64,000 nt of DNA from Thermoplasmatota archaeon (GTDB lineage: Archaea > Thermoplasmatota > Penumbrarchaeia > Penumbrarchaeales > Penumbrarchaeaceae): assembly GCA_029762535.1 (NCBI GenBank), contig JARVGK010000004.1, positions 17,633-81,632 of the forward strand, written 5' to 3'. Positions 42,871 to 52,287 of this stretch are shown piece by piece (the stretch's first letter is position 1; every line of letters begins with the position of its first letter). Below the pieces are notes generated by a model, which did no database searches, was not told the origin of the DNA, and saw nothing but the letters and a program-made list of their open reading frames with translations. A program made the translations under genes and the position numbers.

Positions 42871-45800
42871 ATGAGGCATAAGTTTTATGATGTCGGACCC
42901 ATACGACATCTCATGGAATTCCGCCCCGCCGCCATAATCGCGCTCGTTCTCGTTCTGACCGCGCTCAACGTGGTCGCTGTAGGGCATCGCTCCGCGGATG
43001 AGATGGATGAGAGACCTTGGTATTTCGAATTGGACATCGACGGGGACAGGCTCGACGATCGGTTCGACCGGCTGGATCTGGACAGCGCGTCGCTGTTCGG
43101 CAGGATGGGGGTCCTTCTGCACTTCCCGTCCCTTCCTTCCGGGGAGGATGCCGCTAGGGCGCTCTCCGATCTGGAGGGGCGCGGGCTCTCCCCGGAACTG
43201 CACAGGATCGGAAGGCATGTCCCGGCCCTCTACATCACTATAGATGCCCGGGAGTATGGACTCCTCAAAGGTGTGGAATGGACGAATGAACCATCCTTCG
43301 TTGAGTTCCGCCCCCCGCAGGTGTCCATGATGGACGTATCCTCCAGGGCGGTGAGGGCAAGGCCTTCGGACCTGTATTCGCCCCTCACCGCGGGGGATCT
43401 CGGATATGACGGCAGCGGCGTGAACATCGCGGTCCTGGACACGGGCGTGGACAACACGCTGCACGAGTCGTTCCGGAGCCGAGTGGTCTACGGCGTGGAT
43501 TTCACAGGAGCGACCGTCATATACGGATTGGACCCGGACGATATCGACGGCCACGGCACACACGTTGCCGGGACCGCTCTCGGGACCGGGGGACAGTCCG
43601 GGACTTATCAGGGTGTCGCCCCCGGCGCTGGGCTCATCGACCTGAGGATATCGAAGATATACGGGGACATATCGGGGAACCTGGAGGCGGCCCTCGAGTG
43701 GCTCATAGACAATCACGAAGAGAGGGACATCAGGGTCGCGTCGATATCCTTCGGCTCCACCTCCACCTCGAGCGGAACGGATACCATATCCCGGCTCGTG
43801 AACGCGCTGGTGGAGGAGGGCGTGGTCGTCGTCGCGGCCGCCGGGAATAGCGGGGTCCAAGGTCTTCCAACCCCCGCGGCGGCGGATCTCGCCATAACCG
43901 TCGGCGCATCAAACGACCGCAACACGGTCGACCGCTCCGACGATGTTCACGAATCCTTCTCGAACAGGGGTCCGAGGGCCTCCGATGGGGACCAGGACAT
44001 GCTGGACGAGCTCAAGCCGGATGTCCTTGCCCCCGGCCGTGACATCATCTCGGCTCAGCACAACTCACTCTCTGGCTACGTGGAGATGACCGGGACATCG
44101 ATGTCCTGCCCGGCGGTATCTGGCGTTGTCGCCCTCATGCTTCAGGCCAACCCGGACCTGGATCCCATTTCCGTAAAGGGGATACTGAGATCGACCGCCC
44201 AGCAGACGATGGGAGCCTCCAGGTCCGACCTGGACCCCAAATACAACTACAGGTCCGGGTGGGGACATATCGATGCCTACGGTGCGGTCAAGAGGGCGCT
44301 GGACCTCAAGTCGGCATCTTTCACAGGCCCGGAGAAGGTCCCCGTGTCTCAGCCCTTCGCGGTCGATGTACGGGCCAACTACACGAGGACCCAATGGGTC
44401 ACGGGCGCCGAGAGCTTCACGCTGAGGGTATCATCGCCCTCTGAACTTGGAACGCCCAAGGTTGTCCAGCACAGCGCCAACGGAACCCCCCACCAGGTGA
44501 AGGGGCCCGTTCGGGATGGCCAGTATTGGATCGTCGATATCTCGATCACGGGGGAGGGCCCCATTGACGAGGCGTCACCCCGTATGGTCATAGAGTATCT
44601 CGCCCCTGCTGTGGCCGGGACGGCCTTCGATATAAAGGGGGAGGTCCTCATCGGGGGGGTCTCGACAGGAGAGGAGACCTGGACCTCGACCGCCGTCGAT
44701 GTGCAGAGACAGACGGACCTCTCCATAGTCCCGCTCGCCATTTGGTTCTCCCAGAACATCGTGAACTCGGGGGACGAGGTAACGATAAGTGCGAGGGTCA
44801 ACAATACAGGGGCCGAAGCGGAACAGGCTTTGGTCAGGATCTATGACGGTCCCGCCAGGACGGGGGAGGTAATAGGGGAGGGCAGGTACGATATACCAGG
44901 GGACGGTTACGTCATCGCCTCCTTTACCTGGATCGCGAACCCAGGTCTGCACATCATCACCGCAGTGGCCGATCCGGACAACGAGATAAACGAGCCAAAC
45001 GAGCTCAACAACTCCGCGGAGAGGCCACTGACGGTATTGGGGTTCAATCCTCCGCCCGTTGCGCAGCTCACCATCGATCCCGACAGGACAACGGTCATGT
45101 CCGAAGTGGAATTCGACGGTTCCGCCTCATACGACACGAACCCGATCGGCGGGAACGTGGTCTCGTACAATTACGATTTCGGGGACGGATCGACCAGCGG
45201 ATGGGTGGAGGATGGCCTTATTGTCCACCGCTACTCGGTTCCCGGCATATACACGGCCTCTCTGACGGTAAGGGACAACGGCGGGGCCATTAGCCAGAAC
45301 GACGCCTCCGGCACGGTGGAGGTGCTGGACCTGTCGCTCGACAGGCTCGATCTCTATCTCGACGAGGGAGGCGGTCTGAACGGGACCTACCCTTCATCCC
45401 ACGAACACCCTATCGAAGAAGGGGCCAACAATGCATTGATCGGCACATGGGCGTCCGATCCCTTCGAAGTGGATACCCAGCTGGTTTCGGTAATAAGCCT
45501 GGTCCTACACGTGTCCGGCTCTTCCAATTCAACAGGCATCGATGCGAGATTTGAGGATAGCTCCGGGACCATCGGCTCCGTCTCGATGGGACCTCACGCC
45601 GTGAATGGCGAGATAACTTTTATAGCGGACATATCCACCGAGAACCATGAGATCCGCTACGATGACGGGCTCAGGCTCGTCCTGAGCGCAAGCACGGATG
45701 GGGACGTCAAGTTGCTGATGGGGGCGGAACTATCCAGGATATCACTCTACCCGGCGCCTTCCCCCAACGAGGAGCCGGTGGCCGACGCCGGAGGGGACAT

Positions 45801-47247
45801 ATCCGTAAAGGCGCTTCAGAGCGTCCTGTTCTCGGGATCGGGCAGCGACGCGGACGGGGGGATCATATCCGCAAGATGGGACGTCGACGACGACGGTGAG
45901 TGGGAGGCGGAAGGGCCCCAAGCCATGACCTACGAATACCCGGGATATGACTCACCCGGGACCTACAGAGCTGTGTTCGAGGTCAGGGACGACAGTGGTT
46001 GGTGGTCCCGGGACACGATGATGGTGACCGTGTTTCCCTTCGACCACAATTTCCCGCCCACCATCAGCATGGACTGCCCCGGAGAAGGACCTCACTCGGG
46101 CCTGCTGGCCATCAGTGGGTCCTCCTCGGACGATGGTGAGGTCCTATACGTCGAGATATCGATCACCTACTCCAACGGAACGCCGGTCCTCTCCGGGGAA
46201 TATGCCGATGGCACATCTTTCTGGACCTACGTTTGGGACACGACGAAGGCCGCCAACGGGGATCACATCGTAGAGGCGTGGGCCTTCGACGGTCAGCTCC
46301 GTTCCGAGCCCGCGTCATGCACGGTGTCGGTGCACAACGATTTCCACTCCCCGGAGATATTGGAGGTATCGGTCTCTCCCGATTCGTTCGTGCAGGGAGA
46401 GGCTCCGGACATTAGGATCACGGCGATGGTCAGGGACATAGACCTTCCGGATGACGAGGTATCCGCCGACATAGATCTCTCATCGATGGGAGGTCCCTCA
46501 TTCGCCAGTATGAGCATCGGGGAGATGATCGGGGACGTAATCGTGTTCACTTTCGATTATACTCCTTCGGACCGAATGACGGCGGGCGACTATGCCATAT
46601 CCGTCATCGCGACGGATTCGACATCGCTCTATGATACGGGCGAGGCGACCCTGTCGGTCCTCTCCGTTCTAGATATCGACGTCCGCAGGCCCATGACCAC
46701 GTTCCTCCCGGGTGAGATCTACGTTATCAGCGTGGTGACGGACGGGTCGAGGACGCTTCATATCGAGGCCTCCTCAAGCGCCTTCACGTCCGGGAGCGTA
46801 CGACTTCTGGATGACGGGATGGATATAGATATCGTTCGCGGGGACGGGACATATACCGGCGGAGGGGAGATCTCGGGCGCATCGGGCGAGCACATAGTGA
46901 CGCTGACCGTCAGGGAGGGGGACGGGACGTTCATAAGGAACGTCACCTGGACACTTAACGTGAGAGAGCCTTTGCCTGCCCAGGAGGCGGGGTTCCCCTG
47001 GGCGATCGTCATCGGGATCCCGCTGTTGGTCCTCCTTCTGATCGCGGTGGCGGCAGCGGCGTTCATCGTTCACAGCAATGAAAGGGGATCCAGACCTTTC
47101 CCCCGACCCACCATCGGGGCGGTGGAGGCACTGGAGCTACCCCTTGAGGAGGGATCCGTCGAGGGCGAGGTGCCAGGCGTACCCGGTGAAGGCCATGAGG
47201 CAGACCACCGCGAACTGCGGCATGTCCAGACCGGCGCTGAAGAGTGA
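42871..47247 (+). CDS. Secreted, membrane-anchored subtilase with PKD/CARDB-type repeats
   Basis: 1458 residues. A signal/anchor spans residues 18-38 (AAIIALVLVLTALNVVAVG), followed by a propeptide with the calcium-like DIDGDRLDDRFD. The S8 catalytic domain has Asp190 (AVLDTGVD), His228 (DGHGTHVAG), Asn326 (AAAGNSG) and Ser410 (GTSMSCPAVSG). A CARDB-like domain (about 605-710), a PKD domain (about 715-800), a jelly-roll-like region, a second PKD (VADAGGDISVKALQSVLFSG) and Ig-like domains follow. The C-terminal span is WAIVIGIPLLVLLLIAVAAA, followed by a short cytoplasmic tail. It is an extracellular endopeptidase held at the membrane. The last 111 bases overlap a convergent gene, so the tail is less certain. 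An ATG at 42913 is an alternative start. Confidence 0.9.
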   Translation: MRHKFYDVGPIRHLMEFRPAAIIALVLVLTALNVVAVGHRSADEMDERPWYFELDIDGDRLDDRFDRLDLDSASLFGRMGVLLHFPSLPSGEDAARALSDLEGRGLSPELHRIGRHVPALYITIDAREYGLLKGVEWTNEPSFVEFRPPQVSMMDVSSRAVRARPSDLYSPLTAGDLGYDGSGVNIAVLDTGVDNTLHESFRSRVVYGVDFTGATVIYGLDPDDIDGHGTHVAGTALGTGGQSGTYQGVAPGAGLIDLRISKIYGDISGNLEAALEWLIDNHEERDIRVASISFGSTSTSSGTDTISRLVNALVEEGVVVVAAAGNSGVQGLPTPAAADLAITVGASNDRNTVDRSDDVHESFSNRGPRASDGDQDMLDELKPDVLAPGRDIISAQHNSLSGYVEMTGTSMSCPAVSGVVALMLQANPDLDPISVKGILRSTAQQTMGASRSDLDPKYNYRSGWGHIDAYGAVKRALDLKSASFTGPEKVPVSQPFAVDVRANYTRTQWVTGAESFTLRVSSPSELGTPKVVQHSANGTPHQVKGPVRDGQYWIVDISITGEGPIDEASPRMVIEYLAPAVAGTAFDIKGEVLIGGVSTGEETWTSTAVDVQRQTDLSIVPLAIWFSQNIVNSGDEVTISARVNNTGAEAEQALVRIYDGPARTGEVIGEGRYDIPGDGYVIASFTWIANPGLHIITAVADPDNEINEPNELNNSAERPLTVLGFNPPPVAQLTIDPDRTTVMSEVEFDGSASYDTNPIGGNVVSYNYDFGDGSTSGWVEDGLIVHRYSVPGIYTASLTVRDNGGAISQNDASGTVEVLDLSLDRLDLYLDEGGGLNGTYPSSHEHPIEEGANNALIGTWASDPFEVDTQLVSVISLVLHVSGSSNSTGIDARFEDSSGTIGSVSMGPHAVNGEITFIADISTENHEIRYDDGLRLVLSASTDGDVKLLMGAELSRISLYPAPSPNEEPVADAGGDISVKALQSVLFSGSGSDADGGIISARWDVDDDGEWEAEGPQAMTYEYPGYDSPGTYRAVFEVRDDSGWWSRDTMMVTVFPFDHNFPPTISMDCPGEGPHSGLLAISGSSSDDGEVLYVEISITYSNGTPVLSGEYADGTSFWTYVWDTTKAANGDHIVEAWAFDGQLRSEPASCTVSVHNDFHSPEILEVSVSPDSFVQGEAPDIRITAMVRDIDLPDDEVSADIDLSSMGGPSFASMSIGEMIGDVIVFTFDYTPSDRMTAGDYAISVIATDSTSLYDTGEATLSVLSVLDIDVRRPMTTFLPGEIYVISVVTDGSRTLHIEASSSAFTSGSVRLLDDGMDIDIVRGDGTYTGGGEISGASGEHIVTLTVREGDGTFIRNVTWTLNVREPLPAQEAGFPWAIVIGIPLLVLLLIAVAAAAFIVHSNERGSRPFPRPTIGAVEALELPLEEGSVEGEVPGVPGEGHEADHRELRHVQTGAEE

Positions 47248-47622
47248 ATATGCCCCCACCGCCATGGCGAACACGAACGAGGTCGATCCCCTGTGCATGA
47301 TCCCTCTATGCTTGAGCGGGACCAATATGGCCATGTATCCCAGGACCGACATGGAGAGGAAGATGACCGCACCCTCGCCGCCTAGGTAGAACAGGGATCC
47401 GGAGATATCACCTCTGACCATCAATGAAGAGAGGGGGGGGACAAGCGCCATGGCCCCGAGCATGGGTCCTATTATCCATCGTATCCTGCCCCTCCCGTCA
47501 AGGTCTGGTAGCAGGGATCCGAATACCAGGGAGAACGCCCCTATGGATATCGCCACAAGGATGTTTGGAGGTATGAGCGCCCCTGAGCGGTCGCCCCCGA
47601 TCCAGGGCAGCGAGGCTGACAC
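47137..47622 (-). CDS. DUF457-like membrane-bound metal-dependent hydrolase family protein
   Basis: 161 residues as an ATG/GTG-started frame, with about four membrane spans. Markers: LVFGSLLPDLDGRGRIRW (SLLPDLD), LVPLKHRGIMHRGSTSFVFA (HRGxxHS-like) and TGYAWHLALDGSLL (HLxLD), the His/Asp pattern of the YdjM/DUF457 family. The frame stays open upstream; LPRWDLHLSAGIWAAS would add the typical first helix and His. It would begin at a rare CTG (47679) just after GGGGA, with TTATATACTA further upstream. So the true N-terminus is probably longer. The 3' end overlaps the subtilase tail by 111 bases, which is unusual; one of the two ends may be mispredicted. Confidence 0.65.
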   Translation of the reverse strand: MSASLPWIGGDRSGALIPPNILVAISIGAFSLVFGSLLPDLDGRGRIRWIIGPMLGAMALVPPLSSLMVRGDISGSLFYLGGEGAVIFLSMSVLGYMAILVPLKHRGIMHRGSTSFVFAMAVGAYSLFSAGLDMPQFAVVCLMAFTGYAWHLALDGSLLKG

Positions 47623-47736
47623 CGCCGCAAGCGACGCGGCCCAGATCCCGGCGCTCAGGTGCAGGTCCCATCTCGGCAGAGTATCCCCTGCTCGTGATTG
47701 TACACGATTAGTATATAATAGATACGGCGCCAGAGC

Positions 47737-48327
47737 TCACCATGGCTCCTTCTTGACCCCTATCCAGTATCCTATCCTGTTGGCGATAACATGGGCGAGA
47801 TATGCAACAACGGGGAATATGAGAAGGGAAATCCAGTGATGATCGGCTATCAGTGTCCTGTACCACCATGGATAGAAGGGCAGTATGAAGAGCGCCGCGC
47901 CCAAAAGATAGTCCCACTGGTCGAGAAAGGGTGTTCTCATTCCCCTTGGCCTGTCAAGCGCCCTCTTGACGAAGCTGCCGATCATATCCCCCACGAGGCT
48001 TCCGAAGGCCATCACGGTTATGAGAACGATATTGTGCGGGAAGCTACCCCAGAAGCTGTCGTGAACTGACCCGATCCCGGCAAAATGCATTACCAGCAGT
48101 ATCGTCATGCCCAGGGCAGCGGAGCCGAGGGAACCCCCTATGAGCCCCCGCCACGTCTTCCCGTCTCCCAAATATCTCCTCCCGTCTGGACGGGTCCGTC
48201 CCATATCCACCGGAAGCCCTCCTCCCGCAAAGGGCGCGAACGTGTTCGCCGTCATCGCTGGCAGCAGGATGACGATGGTCCTCAAGAGATCGAGCAGCAC
48301 CCATCCCAAGCTCAGCTCCGTGCCCAT
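47737..48327 (-). CDS. carS: CDP-archaeol synthase
   Basis: About 196 residues from the ATG at 48327. An integral membrane enzyme joining CTP to unsaturated archaetidic acid to form CDP-archaeol for polar ether lipids. Signatures: MTANTFAPFAGGGLPVDMGR, RPDGRRYLGDGKTWRGLIGG, GSLVGDMIGSFVKRALDRP and FLDQWDYLLGAALF, with five or more spans. The start at 48327 lies about 27 bases after a TATA-like GGTTATATG, giving a leaderless transcript; a longer frame from 48417 would run through the promoter and over the divergent gene. Confidence 0.93.
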   Translation of the reverse strand: MGTELSLGWVLLDLLRTIVILLPAMTANTFAPFAGGGLPVDMGRTRPDGRRYLGDGKTWRGLIGGSLGSAALGMTILLVMHFAGIGSVHDSFWGSFPHNIVLITVMAFGSLVGDMIGSFVKRALDRPRGMRTPFLDQWDYLLGAALFILPFYPWWYRTLIADHHWISLLIFPVVAYLAHVIANRIGYWIGVKKEPW

Positions 48328-48349
48328 GCCACTGACATCGACGGTTCGA

Positions 48350-48358
48350 CATATAACC
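48350..48358 (-). promoter_or_regulatory. TATA-like box for carS
   Basis: The minus strand reads GGTTATATG, centred about 27 bases before the carS ATG, consistent with a leaderless transcript. Confidence 0.5.
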
Positions 48359-48383
48359 GTTATCGTAAGCTGGATTGGGAAAC

Positions 48384-48393
48384 GTTTATTATG
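48384..48393 (+). promoter_or_regulatory. TATA-like box for the plus-strand operon at 48416
   Basis: GTTTATTATG is centred about 28 bases before the ATG at 48416 and faces away from the carS promoter 30 bases to its left. A leaderless or near-leaderless transcript is expected. Confidence 0.5.
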
Positions 48394-48415
48394 ACAGATG
48401 GTTTTTGGCCCGACC

Positions 48416-48910
48416 ATGGGAAACGGAGCGTATGCCCCTCAGCGGCCGGATATTGGACCCCCGCGCGTGGTCACGCCTTTCCCGGTGATAATTACGGTCC
48501 TCTACCTGGCACTTACCGCCGCGTTCATGGCCCTCCCGGCGCTCGTTCCATCCATCGGGGGCGCGATCGATCCGATCGTGAATCCAGTCGTCAGGCTGAT
48601 AGCCATGGTGATCCTGGGGGTGATATTCCTGCTAGTGATCATCTCCTCGATCGCCTCGAGGCCGAAGGCGCCTGCAACGACGGTCCCCGCTGAACAAAGA
48701 CCGTCCCCAAAGCCCGTCCAGGCCATCGCGAGACCCGAACCGCAGGCACCAACACAGGCGAAGCGGTCACCGCAACCAGCGGCACCGCGCACCTATGTAT
48801 ACCCGGACATGGTCGAGGGGGGCATATACGGCGACACTTACATCAAGCTCGAGGGTCAAAGGACATTGAAGCTCAGGACCCAGGTCGTCGGCCCGGAGCA
48901 TGTCTCGTGA
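48416..48910 (+). CDS. Two-span membrane protein, unknown
   Basis: About 164 residues. Two membrane spans (VIITVLYLALTAAFMALPAL and VVRLIAMVILGVIFLLVII) are followed by a Pro/Ala/Gln-rich linker and a short C-terminal domain YVYPDMVEGGIYGDTYIKLE. No family recognised. The ATG at 48416 is preferred because the TATA-like box lies about 28 bases upstream; the 48398 codon would fall before the transcript start. It is 35 bases upstream of the second subtilase and probably co-transcribed, so it may help its export or anchoring. Confidence 0.7.
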   Translation: MGNGAYAPQRPDIGPPRVVTPFPVIITVLYLALTAAFMALPALVPSIGGAIDPIVNPVVRLIAMVILGVIFLLVIISSIASRPKAPATTVPAEQRPSPKPVQAIARPEPQAPTQAKRSPQPAAPRTYVYPDMVEGGIYGDTYIKLEGQRTLKLRTQVVGPEHVS

Positions 48911-48945
48911 TATACGCCCTTTGATATGATCGGAGGAGGAAAGCA

Positions 48946-51456
48946 ATGAAAAACATCGTGAAAGGTCTCCCGCTCTTCGTTATGATCGTCATGTCCATTG
49001 CATCAATGGCCAGGATATCGACCATCTCTGGATCCGCCGATGATGCCGCTCAGTTCACGTTCGACGATGACATGGACAGGATCGACGACAGGTTCAACGA
49101 TATGACCTTCCCTCGGATCGCATTCATCCACATCGCATCCGGAGAGGACACCTCGCGGATCCGAAAGGCTCTGGAGGGAGTCGGTATCTTGGTGGAGAAG
49201 GAGTTCTCCATCGTCGATGTGTTCCTCGTCGAGGCCCCGAGCCTTGCATCGCTTGAACGGGCGGCCCTCATCGACGGGGTAAAGGTGATAGAGACCCCGA
49301 CCCCACCCGTTCCCATGATGGACGTGTCCGTCAAGGCCGTGAAGGCCTCATCCTCTGGCAGATACTCTCCCAACACGGCACAGGACCTAGGTTACTCGGG
49401 AAATGGAGTAACAATAGCCTTCCTCGACACGGGTGTGGACAACGAGCATCCCACATTCAGTGGCGCATTCGTCGCCGGAGCGGACTTCACGGTTCCAGAT
49501 TCTCCCCTGACCCCCAGGGACGGGTCCAGGGACCCGGACGACGTTTCAGGGCATGGTACCGCGGTCGCATCGGTTGCCCTGGGCAGAGGTGATCAGGACG
49601 GCTCGTTCGCCGGCGTGGCCCCTTCCGCCGGCCTGATCGACCTCAGGATAATCGCTTCTGACTCCAACCCGGTCTCCAGGGCCTCGGCGAACATGCTCGA
49701 GGCACTGGAATGGTGCGTCGAGCACAAAGAGACCGAGTGGGGGCCGAACTACAGGGGCGTTGACGTCATCTCGATAAGCATGGGAATAGGGCCGATCGAC
49801 GGCGCTTTGGCCCTGGCGGTGGACAGTGTCGTCTCCGGGGGGATCCCGGTCGTGCTGGCCTCAGGGAACAGCGGGGGGAGCTACCCGGACCAGACCCAGA
49901 CCTCATGGCCGGACGGGGCCATAGTCGTCTCCGCAACGGATGACAGGAACACCGTGGACCGCACCGACGATACGTTCTGGGAGGGGTCGACCAGGGGCCC
50001 GAGGACGGATGACGACGATCCCGATATGTACGATGAGCTCAAACCCGACATATCGGCTCCGGGGGTCAGGATAACATGCGCCATGTTCTCCCGTTTCTCG
50101 AACATTCAGGGTGCATCCACATGGTCCGAAGGGACGGGAACGTCCTTCTCGGCGCCGCACGTGAGCGGTACCGTGGCGCTTATGCTCGAGTCCTCAAGGC
50201 TCATCAGGCCATCCGCAGATAGGAACCCCGTGAGGACCCTACTGCGACGGAGCGCGGAGGATAAGGGTGAGCCCTATGATCTCGAGCTATCGGACACATA
50301 TAATGTTAATTACGGCTGGGGCATGCTCGATTCCTACGAGGCCCTGAGGGCATCCAGGTCCTATACGGGGGCCAACTCTCCACCTGAGATCATCTCCATG
50401 GTCGCAGAGCCTGAGACCGTGAACGTCCTGGGAACCGTAACGGTCACCATACGGGCCCGAGATCCGGACGAGGACCGTCTGAACTATACTCTCACCTCCG
50501 ATGCGGGAGAGATATCGGGGAACGGGCCCACCTTCACATGGAAGGCGCCTTCCACGTCAGGCAACCACACGTTGAGAGGGGCAGTGACCGATACGTTCGG
50601 CGCCTCCGCCATTTCGCAGGTCGTCGTACGTGTCATGGAGGGGACGGCCAACACCCCACCTTTGATCTCCTCGTTCAGGGGGAATCCGACAATGGTCCCC
50701 CCGAACGGGACCAGCATGCTCACGACGGTGGCGAGGGATCCCGACGGCGACGAACTGACCTATTCATACTCCGCGGAACTGGGTACTATTGAAGGGGAAG
50801 GAATGGTCGTCACATACATTGCCCCGGATGAGATAGGGGACGACAGGGTCACCGTTGTCGTAAAAGACGGCCGGGGCGGTGAGGCATCGAGGACATTGAC
50901 CATATCGATCAGGGATGATATTTCGAACATCGCCCCCATAATCGGTCTGATCGAGATATATCCATCCACGCTGTCGGCGAATTCACAGGGTCTCGAACTG
51001 GTGGTCAGGGCCAAGGTGGAGGACCCCGACGGGGTTCAGGACATATACGAGGTCACATTGAACCTGTCACAGCTCGGGATCGATGGTAAGATCTACATGG
51101 CCGATGACGGGAACGATCCAGACATGTATGCCCTTGATGGAATATATTCCGCCAAGGCATCCGGGATCGGACCACTGCAGCCAGGCAACTATACTGTTGT
51201 TGTGAGCGTGACGGACAGAAAGGGTGCCATGACCATGTCCAACGCGTACGTTCGCGTCCGCTCCGATCCTGGGAGCATCAGGCTTGGAAGCTCTGATGGG
51301 ATCGACCCAGTGGTCATGTTGGTCTCGCTGGGGGTTCTGGTCCTGATCTCCGTGATGGTCATCGTCATATTCCTCAAGAGGCCAGCAAGGCCATCTACCG
51401 CCCCTGTTCAACCCCAGGAGGCGAGGTTCAGACCTGTCGGACCCTCTCAGGGATGA
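48946..51456 (+). CDS. Secreted, membrane-anchored subtilase 2
   Basis: 836 residues. A signal segment (GLPLFVMIVMSIASMARIS) leads to a propeptide with FDDDMDRIDDRFND. The S8 domain has Asp161 (IAFLDTGVDNEHP), His203 (VSGHGTAVASVALG), Asn308 (LASGNSGGS) and Ser400 (GTGTSFSAPHVSG). Two cadherin/Ig-like repeats follow (PPEIISMVAEPETVNVLGTV; PPLISSFRGNPTMVPPNGTS), then a further beta domain (IIGLIEIYPSTLSANSQGLE). A terminal span (VVMLVSLGVLVLISVMVIVI) and a short basic/Pro-rich tail end the protein. It is a paralogue of the 1458-residue subtilase, shorter and without the CARDB part. A strong GGAGGAGGAAAG site precedes the ATG. Its end overlaps the convergent methyltransferase gene by 10 bases. 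Confidence 0.92.
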   Translation: MKNIVKGLPLFVMIVMSIASMARISTISGSADDAAQFTFDDDMDRIDDRFNDMTFPRIAFIHIASGEDTSRIRKALEGVGILVEKEFSIVDVFLVEAPSLASLERAALIDGVKVIETPTPPVPMMDVSVKAVKASSSGRYSPNTAQDLGYSGNGVTIAFLDTGVDNEHPTFSGAFVAGADFTVPDSPLTPRDGSRDPDDVSGHGTAVASVALGRGDQDGSFAGVAPSAGLIDLRIIASDSNPVSRASANMLEALEWCVEHKETEWGPNYRGVDVISISMGIGPIDGALALAVDSVVSGGIPVVLASGNSGGSYPDQTQTSWPDGAIVVSATDDRNTVDRTDDTFWEGSTRGPRTDDDDPDMYDELKPDISAPGVRITCAMFSRFSNIQGASTWSEGTGTSFSAPHVSGTVALMLESSRLIRPSADRNPVRTLLRRSAEDKGEPYDLELSDTYNVNYGWGMLDSYEALRASRSYTGANSPPEIISMVAEPETVNVLGTVTVTIRARDPDEDRLNYTLTSDAGEISGNGPTFTWKAPSTSGNHTLRGAVTDTFGASAISQVVVRVMEGTANTPPLISSFRGNPTMVPPNGTSMLTTVARDPDGDELTYSYSAELGTIEGEGMVVTYIAPDEIGDDRVTVVVKDGRGGEASRTLTISIRDDISNIAPIIGLIEIYPSTLSANSQGLELVVRAKVEDPDGVQDIYEVTLNLSQLGIDGKIYMADDGNDPDMYALDGIYSAKASGIGPLQPGNYTVVVSVTDRKGAMTMSNAYVRVRSDPGSIRLGSSDGIDPVVMLVSLGVLVLISVMVIVIFLKRPARPSTAPVQPQEARFRPVGPSQG

Positions 51457-52226
51457 GTTTCATCTTCGACGGAAGCCTTCCTCTCCGCGGCCCTTGAAAG
51501 GGTCCCCATCAACGAGTAGAACTCCCTGACGTTCGGGGAGCTGCGACATATCATCCTGCGGAAATTGATCATGGATATCGGAACCTTGTGCGGTTGGACC
51601 CCGCAGAGATGCAGCAGTTCCTCGTACTTCCGCATCAGAACCCTCTTCTCGGTCTCGTTCATGGTCCTTGCACAGACCCTGTAATCGGGCATTCTCCCCT
51701 TCCACAGCTCGTATAGCAGGATGGCTGCCGCATGGGAGACGTTGAGTATGGGGTATTCGGGGCTCGCCGGTATGGTGACCAGCATATCGCATTCCCGCAG
51801 CTCTTCGATGCTGAGACCTGTGTCCTCCCTGCCAAGGACGATCCCGATGCTTCCCGTTACACCTCTGCTCCACCTTGACAGCTCTTCCGGTGTCATGGGC
51901 CTTCGAGGATGGTTCTTAACGCCGGACTCGCTTATTCCCGAGGTCCCGACAAGGAAATCAACGCTTTCCGACGCCTCTTTGAGCGTCGGAACGACGGCGG
52001 CATCTTTCAGCAGCCCCGATCCGTGCATGGAGTATGCCACCGCCTCATCCCCAAGAGGGGGTGGGTCCACAAGTATGATCCCCGAGAGGCCGTAGTTCCT
52101 TGCGAGCCTCGCGACGGATCCGACATTGCCCTCGTACTTGAAACGCACAAGGATCGGTACTATCTCCCAGTTTTCTCCGGAGCGTATCCTCTCGATCTCT
52201 TTGATCGTATCTTGTGTGCATTCCAT
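51447..52226 (-). CDS. SPOUT RNA 2'-O-methyltransferase, TrmJ-like
   Basis: About 259 residues from the ATG at 52226. Knotted SpoU-type methyltransferase: IVPILVRFKYEGNVGSVARL (EGNVGSVAR motif 1), GIVLGREDTGLSIEELRECD (motif 2) and VTIPASPEYPILNVSHAAAI (motif 3, LNVSxAxxI). The C-terminal helix bundle (ETEKRVLMRKYEELLHLCGV, NFRRMICRSSPNVREFYSLM) is typical of TrmJ, which methylates ribose 32 in tRNA. Longer starts at 52265 and 52301 lack homology and the latter overlaps truA. The gene diverges from truA, another tRNA modification gene. Confidence 0.85.
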   Translation of the reverse strand: MECTQDTIKEIERIRSGENWEIVPILVRFKYEGNVGSVARLARNYGLSGIILVDPPPLGDEAVAYSMHGSGLLKDAAVVPTLKEASESVDFLVGTSGISESGVKNHPRRPMTPEELSRWSRGVTGSIGIVLGREDTGLSIEELRECDMLVTIPASPEYPILNVSHAAAILLYELWKGRMPDYRVCARTMNETEKRVLMRKYEELLHLCGVQPHKVPISMINFRRMICRSSPNVREFYSLMGTLSRAAERKASVEDETHP

Positions 52227-52287
52227 GATGGGGGGATGAACATCATGGAAAAAAATGTAACGCATGCGGACATATCCCTCTTTCATG

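Noticed and set aside
42787..43860. 357-codon minus-strand frame opposite the subtilase start
   Set aside because: Low-complexity Gly/Arg/Pro composition typical of antisense to GC-biased genes; it also covers the psmB/subtilase promoter.
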